Of a stretch of DNA of 64,000 bases, positions 51,973 through 59,445 are shown one piece after another. The stretch's first letter is position 1. The number at the start of each line of letters is the position of its first letter. Position numbers and translations under genes: made by a program. The DNA lies in NCBI GenBank assembly GCA_018368455.1, contig JAGZEG010000007.1, positions 1-64,000 on the forward strand. Direction: 5' to 3'. The notes under the pieces are model-generated. The model searched no databases, had not been told where the DNA came from, and was given only the letters and a program-made list of their open reading frames with translations. The stretch comes from Coriobacteriia bacterium. GTDB taxonomy: Bacteria; Actinomycetota; Coriobacteriia; Coriobacteriales; UMGS124.

Positions 51973-52797
51973 CTATGAGCGCAGCGGGACGTGGATCCCC
52001 TCGAACGTGCAACCGTCCTCGGCGGTCGCGCGACCCAGGTGCCCATAGATCGGGATACCGTGCGCAAACGCATGGTCCTCGACGTCGTCGAAATGGCGGT
52101 AGTGAGCATCGATCTCATCGACGCCAAAATCAAGCTCCAGGTACCCGGCAATGTCGGGGACGTCGGCTAGCATGAGGTAGTGCCAGCCGTCACGCTCGGC
52201 GTAGCCGTTTCGGTGCGTGTGGCCGCACAGGTAGAGGCCCGGGCCGCCCTCGTGGCGCGCCAGCGCATCGAGCACGGCGTCGGTGTTGTCGACGAAGTGG
52301 TTCTCCTCGTCAGAGTGGGGCGTCGTCGTGCCGTGCAGGGCGTGGTGGCCCATCACGACGAGCGGGTGGCCCTGGGCAGCCTTGACCTCGACTGCCAGCC
52401 ACGCAAGCTGACCCTCATCGACGTGCCCACCCCAGTGCTGCATGTCAAAAGGATTCGTCGTGTCGATGACAACGAAGTGGACCCCACCTTTGCTAAACGC
52501 GTAGTGGTTCGCACGCCCGTAGATCTCGTTCATGTGGGCCTCGTTCACGAACATCGTATCGTGGTTGCCGTAGACCCAGTGGACCGGGAACGGCGCGCAC
52601 GACAGCTCCTCAACCACATGGCGCATCTGGTTCGGGTTGCTCGTCGTAGAGATGTCGCCCAGCGAAACGAGCAGGTCAGCGCCGGGGGCGGTGAAGGCGT
52701 CGAACGCTCGGCGGTAGAACGCGGCCCGCTCCCCGTCGAGCGTCATGTCACGCACGTCCTCGGTGTAGTGCAGATCGGTAAACACGCGAACGATCAC
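51973..52797 (-). CDS. Calcineurin-like metallophosphoesterase
   Basis: A 274-aa metallophosphoesterase. All five motifs are visible: DLHY near residue 8, SLGDIST, VYGNHD, VVMGHHALHG and LCGHTHRNG. The start is GTG 52797, behind AGAGAGG. The length and NHYAFSKGGVHFVVID segment suggest a GpdQ-like or cyclic-nucleotide phosphodiesterase-like member. It lies between the solute-binding protein gene and the phosphodiesterase on the same strand, suggesting breakdown of imported glycerophosphodiesters. Confidence 0.9.
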   Translation of the reverse strand: MIVRVFTDLHYTEDVRDMTLDGERAAFYRRAFDAFTAPGADLLVSLGDISTTSNPNQMRHVVEELSCAPFPVHWVYGNHDTMFVNEAHMNEIYGRANHYAFSKGGVHFVVIDTTNPFDMQHWGGHVDEGQLAWLAVEVKAAQGHPLVVMGHHALHGTTTPHSDEENHFVDNTDAVLDALARHEGGPGLYLCGHTHRNGYAERDGWHYLMLADVPDIAGYLELDFGVDEIDAHYRHFDDVEDHAFAHGIPIYGHLGRATAEDGCTFEGIHVPLRS

Positions 52798-52906
52798 GGT
52801 GATTGCCTCTCTTTACAAACCAGCGGGGCTGGACTCGGACACGTTCCAGAGCTCGCGCACCAGGTCAAAGAGCGGAGCATTAGGCAAGCTAAAGGCGGCG
52901 GGCAAA

Positions 52907-52942
52907 GCGGGGGCACCGGTCCGGCGGGCCCGGCGCCCCCGC
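52907..52942 (-). terminator. Hairpin between ugpB-like gene and phosphoesterases
   Basis: GCGGGGGC (52907-52914) pairs with GCCCCCGC (52935-52942), with inner CCGG pairing, and on the minus strand is followed by TTTGCC. It lies just past the solute-binding gene stop and may reduce downstream expression or stabilise the upstream message. Confidence 0.55.
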
Positions 52943-52956
52943 GCCTGAGAAGCCGC

Positions 52957-54309
52957 CTACTCCTTGAGCAGCGGATCGGCCTGGGTCTTGGCGTCATCCA
53001 TGATCTTCTGGATGTCGTCGCTGCCGCTCATGGCCTTCTCGACGGCGTCCGTGTAGTCCTTGGCCGCCTCGGTGTAGCCCGCGTTCATGTAGTCGCCCAC
53101 GGCGTACTGCAGCTGGTCGAAGGCGACCTGGTACTCCGGCGTCTTGGCGTAGGCCTCCTTGACGCGGTCGTCATCCTTGTCGGACTGGCGCGTCAGCAGG
53201 TAGCCCGTCTTGAGGTGGTTCTTCACGGCGGCGTCCTTGCTCGTCATGAAGTTGATGAACTCGCCGGCGGCCGCGCGGCGATCGCCGTCGACGCGACCAG
53301 TCATCACGAGGTTGCAGCCGCCCGTGGGAACCTTGTTCTGCGTGTTCTTCGGGATGAAGCCGACGCCGATCTCAAAGCCGTTCTGCTGCGCAAGGTCGAG
53401 GTAGTTCGTCAGGTTCGCCGTCGACTGGCACCACATGCCGATCTTCTGGTTCATGGCGTTCGTGTCGAGCGTGTCCGAACCGTTCGAGCCGCCGGAGAAC
53501 GAGAAGCCGTGGTCGTTCACGCCGTCGCGCAGCCACTGCACCATCTCGACGGATGGCTGCTGGTTGAACGTGCACTCCGTGGCCGCGAGGTCGTCGCCGA
53601 ACGGCGCGCCGCCGTTGCAATACGCCAGGGCCGTCAGCACCCAGATGTAGGAGTAGAAGCCGTAGCCACCCACGCCCTGCCCCTTGAGCGCATCGGAGGC
53701 CGCCACGACGTCGTCCCAGGTCTCGGGGGCCGTGCTGGCATCGACGCCCGCCTTCTCGAACAGCGTCTTGTTGTAGTAGAGCACGGGCGTGGAGCGCAGG
53801 TAGGGCACGCCGTACAGCGTGGACTTATCCAGCGAGTAGCAGTTCTCCATCAGGCCGGGCCAGAAGTCGTCGAGGTCCTCCTTGGCGATGAGGTCGTCGA
53901 TAGGCTGGATCATGCCGCCGTCGGCGAAGGCCTGCGTGCCGTTGATGACCATGACGCAGACGTCGGGCTCCTCGTTGGCGACGAAGGCCGTCTTGAGCTT
54001 GGCGTTCAGATCATCGTAGCTTCCCTGGTACTCGGCCGTGACGTGGATGCCCCTGTCCTTGCCCACCGTGTCGTTGAACTCCTGGACGCGCTCCTCGTTG
54101 TTCTCCTTGATCTTGTCCGTCCAGGAATACCAGTACTTGAGCTCGATCGTATCAGCGGCGCGGGCAACGCTCGGCCGGGCGGTGGACAGGCCGGCGCCAC
54201 CCAGCGCGATCGCGCCGGCCGCCATGAGGCTGCCCACGAGGAACTGGCGACGGCTGAGGTGCGACGAGCGGGCGATGGTGGTGGCAAGGTCAGAGGTGAG
54301 CATACGCAT
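52957..54309 (-). CDS. ABC transporter solute-binding protein (UgpB-like)
   Basis: A 450-aa exported solute-binding protein. The N-terminus has a Tat-like signal (SSHLSRRQFLVGSLMAAG), ending near SVARAADT. The family-1 fold is shown by IELKYWYSWTDKIKE, YGVPYLRSTPVLYYNKTLFE and PETWDDVVAASDALKGQG, plus GAPFGDD and FINFMTSKDAAVKNHLKTGY. The PVLYYNK loop and overall pattern are typical of UgpB for glycerol-3-phosphate or glycerophosphodiesters. ATG 54309 follows AGGGAGT. It is downstream of the two permease genes. Confidence 0.9.
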   Translation of the reverse strand: MRMLTSDLATTIARSSHLSRRQFLVGSLMAAGAIALGGAGLSTARPSVARAADTIELKYWYSWTDKIKENNEERVQEFNDTVGKDRGIHVTAEYQGSYDDLNAKLKTAFVANEEPDVCVMVINGTQAFADGGMIQPIDDLIAKEDLDDFWPGLMENCYSLDKSTLYGVPYLRSTPVLYYNKTLFEKAGVDASTAPETWDDVVAASDALKGQGVGGYGFYSYIWVLTALAYCNGGAPFGDDLAATECTFNQQPSVEMVQWLRDGVNDHGFSFSGGSNGSDTLDTNAMNQKIGMWCQSTANLTNYLDLAQQNGFEIGVGFIPKNTQNKVPTGGCNLVMTGRVDGDRRAAAGEFINFMTSKDAAVKNHLKTGYLLTRQSDKDDDRVKEAYAKTPEYQVAFDQLQYAVGDYMNAGYTEAAKDYTDAVEKAMSGSDDIQKIMDDAKTQADPLLKE

Positions 54310-54405
54310 GGTGATGAGACTCCCTTTCGCTTCGTGACAATCCCGATGGGTGCGAACGATCCATGCCGTGCTATGCGTACAGAGGACGGGAGCGCCGCGC
54401 GAGCG

Positions 54406-55335
54406 TCACTTGTCCCCGATATAGGCAAACGCCTTGATGATGTGCTTGTTGGCGAAGAGGTAGATGACGGCGATGGGCAGCGTCAGCAGCACGTTTGCCG
54501 CCATGAGGATGTGGTAATTGATGCCGGACTCGCTGGCGCGCATGCTCGAGACGCCGACGGGCAGCGTGCGCACCGCGTCGTTTGTCGTAAGCACGAGCGG
54601 CCAGAAGTAGTCGTTCCACGTCGCGATGAACGTCAGCAGGCCCAGCGTCACGAGCGTCGGCTTGGCCATCGGCAAGAACAGCCTGACGATGATCTTGAGC
54701 TCGCTGGCACCGTCGAGGCGCGCCGCCTCGATGAGCTCCTGCGGCATCTGGTTGAACGTCTGGCGCAGCATGAAGATGTTGAACGCGCTCGTGGCGAACG
54801 GCAGGATGAGCGACCAGTACGTATTGATCATGTGCCACTTGGCAAACAGCACGAACAGCGGCAGGAACACGAGCTGCGCCGGCACCATCATCGTGACGAG
54901 CGTGACGCCGAACAGCGGGCCGCGCAGCCTGAAGCGATACTGCGAGAACGCGTAGGCCGCGGGAATGACCGTAAGCGTCTGCATGAGAAGCACGGCAGCC
55001 GTCACGATGACGGAGTTCATGAGGTACTTGCCGAACGGTATGGACGTCCAGGCGTCGTGGAAGTTGCCCCACTGCGGGTCGACGGGGAGCAGCGTCGGCG
55101 GGAACTGCATCGTCTCGGCCAACGTCTTGAGCGAGCTGACGACCATCCAGAAGAACGGAAAGAAGAACACAAGCACGAGCAGGACGTTGATGGCCCAGCG
55201 CCCCACGCGGGCCGCGGCGCGCACGCGGCGACGATGCCGCTGGATCTGGGCGTAGCGCTCGGCGATACCCGGATCGATCGCCGGAACCGTCCCCGGTGTC
55301 CCAACACCACCCTGCCCCATTTCGACCTCGGACAT
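54406..55335 (-). CDS. ABC transporter permease (UgpE-like)
   Basis: A 309-aa carbohydrate-type permease of the MalG/UgpE class, with six helices (INVLLVLVFFFPFFWMVVSS first). The coupling EAA loop is IEAARLDGASELKIIVRLFL. ATG 55335 follows AGGAGGCC. It lies 12 bases after the UgpA-like gene. An N-terminal 40-residue soluble extension rich in Gly and Arg is unusual but short. Confidence 0.9.
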   Translation of the reverse strand: MSEVEMGQGGVGTPGTVPAIDPGIAERYAQIQRHRRRVRAAARVGRWAINVLLVLVFFFPFFWMVVSSLKTLAETMQFPPTLLPVDPQWGNFHDAWTSIPFGKYLMNSVIVTAAVLLMQTLTVIPAAYAFSQYRFRLRGPLFGVTLVTMMVPAQLVFLPLFVLFAKWHMINTYWSLILPFATSAFNIFMLRQTFNQMPQELIEAARLDGASELKIIVRLFLPMAKPTLVTLGLLTFIATWNDYFWPLVLTTNDAVRTLPVGVSSMRASESGINYHILMAANVLLTLPIAVIYLFANKHIIKAFAYIGDK

Positions 55336-55347
55336 TTCGCGGGCCTC

Positions 55348-56277
55348 CTATTTGTAGTGGACGCGCTTCGACAGCACGCGGAAGTAGACGATGGAGAACA
55401 GCGCGATAAGCGCGAGCAGCACGACGCCGATGGCGGCCGCGTAGCCTACCTTGTTGAACTGGAAGCCGTACTGGTAGAGCGAGAACACGAGCGTGTTCGT
55501 CGCGTTCTGCGGCCCACCCTGCGTCATGATCTGGATGGTCTCGAACACCTTGAGCGAGGCGATGACGTCGACGATGACGAGGAAGAACATCGTGGGCGAG
55601 ACCATCGGGAACGTTATCTTGCGAAACGTCGTCCACCCGCTGGCCCGGTCGAGCTTGGCAGCCTCGTACAGGTGGCCGGGCACGCCCTGGATGGCGGCGC
55701 ACAGGATGAGTGCGTCATAGCCGACGCTCTTCCACACCGAGATGAGGATGAGCGAGGCAAGCGCGACGTTCCTGTCGCCGAGCCAGTCGACGGCCTGCAT
55801 GCCAAAGACGTTGAGCACGCTGTTGAGCAGGCCGTAGTCCTTGTTCATGATCCACAGCCACAGCAGGGCGACCGACGCGAGGCTCACGACGTACGGCGAG
55901 AAAAAAACGGCCTGCAGAAAGCCGTTCGTCCTCGTATGGGCGCGCAAGTATGTCGCAATGGCCAGGCCCAGTCCGACGCCGATGCCCACAACGAACACCG
56001 TGTAGATCAGCGTGTTTGCCAGCGTCTGCCAAAACGAGGGGTCGGCGAAGAGGTTCTGGAAGTTCGCCAGACCGACCCACTTCATCTTCGGAGAGATGAG
56101 GTCCCACTTGAAAAGGGACAGGTAGCCCATGTTGAAGATGGGGTAAATCCAGAATATCGCCAGGACGATGAGCGAGGGGGCGATGAGCAGGTACGGCTTG
56201 ATCCTCGTGAATATGGGGTGGCGCTGGGCGCGCCCGACCTGCGGGGTAACGGCAAGCGGCTTCATGGGTGCACTCAT
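55348..56277 (-). CDS. ABC transporter permease (UgpA-like)
   Basis: A 309-aa MalF/UgpA-class permease with six helices (YLLIAPSLIVLAIFWIYPIF first) and the EAA loop LYEAAKLDRASGWTTFRKIT. Its ATG overlaps the ATPase stop (ATGA at 56277-56274), so translation is coupled. The TQGGPQNATNTLVFSLYQYG loop is typical of the class. Confidence 0.91.
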   Translation of the reverse strand: MSAPMKPLAVTPQVGRAQRHPIFTRIKPYLLIAPSLIVLAIFWIYPIFNMGYLSLFKWDLISPKMKWVGLANFQNLFADPSFWQTLANTLIYTVFVVGIGVGLGLAIATYLRAHTRTNGFLQAVFFSPYVVSLASVALLWLWIMNKDYGLLNSVLNVFGMQAVDWLGDRNVALASLILISVWKSVGYDALILCAAIQGVPGHLYEAAKLDRASGWTTFRKITFPMVSPTMFFLVIVDVIASLKVFETIQIMTQGGPQNATNTLVFSLYQYGFQFNKVGYAAAIGVVLLALIALFSIVYFRVLSKRVHYK

Positions 56278-57359
56278 GGGCGCACCCTCTTCTCGTCCTC
56301 GTCGAACAGGTAGAGCGAGGCGCGGTCGACGACGAGGTTCACCTGGGCGCCCACCTCGATCTCGGGCACGTTGAACGTCTTGAACGTCACGGTGCCGAAC
56401 ACTGTTCTGACCTGGTAGATGACCTCGCTGCCCATGACCTCGCGAATGGCGATGGGGCCGCCGAACGTCAGATCACCCGGAGCGGGAGTCGCGCCTGCGG
56501 TGCCGGCCGGGACCGGCGAGCCGTCAGGCAGCGTGCCGACCGGGACCTCGCGCAGCAGGGCGCGCGACGGGCGGAAGCCCACCCAGGCCACGTTCTCGGG
56601 CAGCCCCAGGTCGGGCAGGGCCTTGCGCGAAAAGACGTTCATCGTCGGCGTGCCGATGAATTGGGCCGTGAAGCGGTTGACAGGATCGCCGTAGAGCTTG
56701 AGCGGCTCGTCTGCCTGCTGAATCTCTCCGTCACGCATGAGCACGATCTTCGTCGCCATCGACATGGCCTCGGTCTGATCGTGCGTCACGTAGACGAACG
56801 TCGTGCCGAGGCGCTGATGCAGGGCGATGAGCTCCGTGCGCATCTGCGTGCGCAGCTTGGCGTCGAGGTTGGACAACGGCTCGTCCATGAGGAACACCTT
56901 GGGCTGCTTGACCATGGCGCGGGCCAGGGCGACACGCTGGCGCTGACCACCCGAGAGCTGCGACGGCCTGCGCTCGAGATAGTCCGTCAGGCCGACAATG
57001 CGTGCCACCTCGTCGATGCGTCGGGCGCGCTCGGCCTTGGGCACCCTGGCGTTGACGAGGCCGAACTCGATGTTGCCGCGCACGCTCATCGTGGGATAGA
57101 GCGCGTAGTTCTGGAACACCATGGCGATGTCGCGCTCACCGGGATCGACGTCGTTCATGCGCACGCCGTCGATGAGCAGATCGCCGTCGGATATGTCCTC
57201 CAGACCGGCAATCATGCGCAGCGTCGTGGACTTGCCGCAGCCCGAGGGGCCAACGAGCACGGTGAAGCTACCGTCGGGAATCACGAGGTTCATATCCTCG
57301 ATGACGGTCGTCTTGCCTTCGTACGTCTTGCGAACATGTCGCAGTTCGATACTCGACAC
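56274..57359 (-). CDS. ABC transporter ATP-binding protein (UgpC/MsmK-like)
   Basis: A 361-aa ATPase of the MalK/UgpC type. Walker A is GPSGCGKST, the Q-loop VFQNYALYP, the signature LSGGQRQRVALARA, and Walker B VFLMDEPLSNLD, with the H-loop VTHDQTEA. The C-terminal regulatory OB fold starts around residue 235. The start is GTG 57359 behind a GGGGGG-type site. It is first of the operon ATPase, UgpA-, UgpE-, UgpB-like, metallophosphoesterase, phosphodiesterase. An operator-like dyad lies just upstream. Confidence 0.92.
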   Translation of the reverse strand: MSSIELRHVRKTYEGKTTVIEDMNLVIPDGSFTVLVGPSGCGKSTTLRMIAGLEDISDGDLLIDGVRMNDVDPGERDIAMVFQNYALYPTMSVRGNIEFGLVNARVPKAERARRIDEVARIVGLTDYLERRPSQLSGGQRQRVALARAMVKQPKVFLMDEPLSNLDAKLRTQMRTELIALHQRLGTTFVYVTHDQTEAMSMATKIVLMRDGEIQQADEPLKLYGDPVNRFTAQFIGTPTMNVFSRKALPDLGLPENVAWVGFRPSRALLREVPVGTLPDGSPVPAGTAGATPAPGDLTFGGPIAIREVMGSEVIYQVRTVFGTVTFKTFNVPEIEVGAQVNLVVDRASLYLFDEDEKRVRP

Positions 57360-57377
57360 GCAAGGACCCCCCTCTTT

Positions 57378-57408
57378 CCGGCTGATACCAAAGAGCAGTA
57401 TCAGCCGG
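57378..57408. promoter_or_regulatory. Operator-like dyad upstream of the Ugp-like operon
   Basis: A perfect 11-bp inverted repeat CCGGCTGATAC...GTATCAGCCGG with a 9-base spacer, 19 to 49 bases before the ATPase start. Without a T-run on either side it reads as an operator rather than a terminator. A related TGATAC/GTATCA dyad precedes the solute-binding gene at 59446. Confidence 0.55.
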
Positions 57409-57506
57409 TAGAGTCAGGGGGATGTAACGCGCGGGTGTCGAGGCAGACCTAGGCCTGCAAGGGAGTCGCAAGTGAGTGCGGGGGTTATTGCCCCCGTGCC
57501 ATCCTG

Positions 57507-57522
57507 GGTAAGCAGAACGTAA
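57507..57522 (-). promoter_or_regulatory. Pair of PhoP-like units upstream of the Ugp-like operon
   Basis: GGTAA (57507) and CGTAA (57518) lie 11 bases apart, about 150 bases before the ATPase start. They match the units and spacing seen upstream of the phosphate transporter, but only two copies are present here. Confidence 0.35.
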
Positions 57523-57573
57523 CAGAAGCATGAGGGGTCGGCTCATGGAGCCGGCTGGCGGGGGCACATCTGG

Positions 57574-57592
57574 CAAAAGCGCACCCGTGCGC
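57574..57592 (-). terminator. Intrinsic terminator of the trigger factor gene
   Basis: GCGCA (57579-57583) pairs with TGCGC (57588-57592) around a four-base loop, followed on the minus strand by TTTTGCC. It lies 8 bases after the stop. Confidence 0.6.
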
Positions 57593-57600
57593 CGCCAGCC

Positions 57601-59034
57601 TTACAGCAGCTGCAGATGGGGACCGGAGTTGTCCTTGGCGTTTGTGACGAGCCAGTCGCTCGCGCGAATGCGGCGGGCCTCCGCGCGGATCTGGTCGATC
57701 TCGCCCGACTCCTTCATGGCGCGCATTGTTTCTGCCTCATGGCCCGGAGCCGTCCGCGCGACGATCTGGCGCACGTCGTCGTCATCCACCTCGATGCCCA
57801 GGTGGGCAGCTAGAGCATCGAGCGCCAGGTCGGAGCGCAGCGTCTTTTCCGCCTGGGCGTTCATCTCCCGATCGAACGCCTCGTGGTCGAAGTCGGGGCT
57901 GCTCATATATGCCCGCGCGTCCATGCCCTGGCGCTGCATGTCGAGCACGAAGTTGCTCAGTAGCACGTCGCGCATGTGCTGGACATACGGCTCACCCGGC
58001 ATCTCTTTGATGCGCGTGCCCAGCTCGTCGGAGCACAGGATCGTCATCTGAGAGCGCCACTCCTCATCGGCCTGAGCCTCGAGCACCTCGCGCACCTGGG
58101 CACGCAATCCGAGCAGCGTCGCCGCCTCAGGGGCATTCTTCATGACCCACGTGTCGTTGATGACCGCCGGGACCTTGCGATCAATCTCGTTGACGGTCAC
58201 CTTGACGTTGAGCACCTCGAACGAGGTACCCTGTCCGCCCTCGCCGCCAGGCACAGGCAGGCTCATCGAGAACGAGCGGGCCTCGCCCACCTTGGCGCCC
58301 ACGAGGTTGCGGTCGAACTCCTCGGGCATCATGCCCATGCCCATCTCGTACTGGATGCGCTGGGGGCCACTATCAGGAGTGTCTCCAGCGCTGACCTGCA
58401 ACGTCAGCACGAGGTGGCCGCCGTCGGCCACCACGTCGCGCGTGAGGTCGGGCTCGAACGTGGCGAAGCGCTCGGCCATGGCGTCGACGTACGCCGTCAC
58501 GTCCTGGCTCGTAACATCGGCCTTCTTGGGGAACGCCACCTCGACGGGGTCATAGGAGCTCAGCTCGACCTGCGGGGCAATGAGGGCGTCGGCCGTGAAC
58601 ACGAAGTCCTTCCCCTCCTCAGGCATCTTGGGCTTCGAGACACTCGGCTGGAGGTACGGCGTGAAGCCCGTGAGCTCGCACGCCTGCTTGAAAAAGCGCT
58701 GCTGCAGGTACATGGGGAAAAACGCCTCCCAGCCCTGCTCGCCGAGCTGTGCCTTGAGCTGGCGCATCTGGGCGTCGTCGCGCGCGTCCATGCCGAAGTT
58801 GCGCGCGAGCGTCTTGCGGGCGTCGGCCAGGGCGTCAGGCAGGTCTGCCGCAGCCGCCGCGACGACGAAGTGGGCCGCGCCGTCCTCGGCAAGGTCGAGC
58901 TCCACGGCAGGGCGGCCGGGCGCGACGGGGAGCGACACGTGCGCCTCCACACCGTACACAAGAGCCCCGGCATCCGCAGTCTTGTCGCGACGCAGGCTAG
59001 CCATCCCCTGGCTGAAATCGATGATGTCTCCCAT
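57601..59034 (-). CDS. Trigger factor-like chaperone
   Basis: A 477-aa trigger-factor-type protein. The N-domain is seen in VAPGRPAVELDLAEDG and DLPDALADARKTLARNFGMD. A PPIase-like FKBP insertion (ARSFSMSLPVPGGEGGQGTS to FEVLNVKVTVNEID) precedes the C-terminal chaperone domain (PAVINDTWVMKNAPEAATLL). ATG 59034 follows GAGGAGAG. The ribosome-docking GFRxGKxP motif is not obvious, so whether it binds ribosomes is uncertain. The gene is not next to clpP/clpX as tig usually is. The paralogue at 47797 shares the C-terminal domain but lacks the FKBP part. Confidence 0.82.
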   Translation of the reverse strand: MGDIIDFSQGMASLRRDKTADAGALVYGVEAHVSLPVAPGRPAVELDLAEDGAAHFVVAAAAADLPDALADARKTLARNFGMDARDDAQMRQLKAQLGEQGWEAFFPMYLQQRFFKQACELTGFTPYLQPSVSKPKMPEEGKDFVFTADALIAPQVELSSYDPVEVAFPKKADVTSQDVTAYVDAMAERFATFEPDLTRDVVADGGHLVLTLQVSAGDTPDSGPQRIQYEMGMGMMPEEFDRNLVGAKVGEARSFSMSLPVPGGEGGQGTSFEVLNVKVTVNEIDRKVPAVINDTWVMKNAPEAATLLGLRAQVREVLEAQADEEWRSQMTILCSDELGTRIKEMPGEPYVQHMRDVLLSNFVLDMQRQGMDARAYMSSPDFDHEAFDREMNAQAEKTLRSDLALDALAAHLGIEVDDDDVRQIVARTAPGHEAETMRAMKESGEIDQIRAEARRIRASDWLVTNAKDNSGPHLQLL

Positions 59035-59153
59035 GTATATATACTCTCCTCGTATGTCCGACGAACGACGTCCGCCCCCGTTATACCCCATCGAGCCCGC
59101 CTCCCGTCAGGCGTGCGCCGACTTCCGGCGACCCCCAGGTTCGCAGTGCTCCG

Positions 59154-59277
59154 TCGAGTGTGGGCTGACTCGGGTCTCTTCACGAGTGCTTGAGGGTTTT
59201 CGCTGACAAAACCGCAGGTTACTTGAGGGTTTTGTTAACGCTTGCAGACAAAGAGAAGTGCGTCAGCCCGCATTCGA
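59154..59277. repeat. 124-bp palindromic element E (paired with element D)
   Basis: The ends TCGAGTGTGGGCTGAC and GTCAGCCCGCATTCGA are inverted repeats. The interior has two direct copies of TTGAGGGTTTT. It aligns without gaps to the reverse complement of element D at 24028-24151. It lies in the 411-bp divergent gap between the trigger factor and the solute-binding gene, which has no gene of its own. Confidence 0.75.
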
Positions 59278-59390
59278 TACACTTCCCGGCCCGGGATACG
59301 CCACGCAGGCAAAGAGGGCACGCGACTTGAGTGGAATTCTCCCCACGTGTGCATACGAATTCAAGAAGTGTGTTACTCTGAGTCCATGAG

Positions 59391-59417
59391 GTGATACGAG
59401 TTTCCCGTTCGTATCAC
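59391..59417. promoter_or_regulatory. Operator-like dyad upstream of the Nik/Dpp-type operon
   Basis: A perfect 9-bp inverted repeat GTGATACGA...TCGTATCAC with a 9-base spacer, 28 bases before the solute-binding protein ATG. It probably binds a dimeric repressor. The core resembles the TGATAC/GTATCA dyad upstream of the Ugp-like operon, though the spacing between the TGATAC and GTATCA cores differs (13 versus 9). Confidence 0.55.
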
Positions 59418-59445
59418 GCATCCGCTCGTGAGAGGAGCACGTCCC

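Noticed and set aside
52180..56313. A very long plus-strand open frame (1377 codons) opposite the Ugp-like operon
   Set aside because: It lies wholly antisense to well-supported ABC and phosphoesterase genes, is full of Arg/His/Val runs typical of GC-rich shadow frames and has no ribosome site or known domain.
59117..59131. CGCCGACTTCCGGCG, also present near 32280, as a possible shared operator
   Set aside because: It is a short, GC-rich near-palindrome with different flanks at the two places; chance cannot be excluded by eye.
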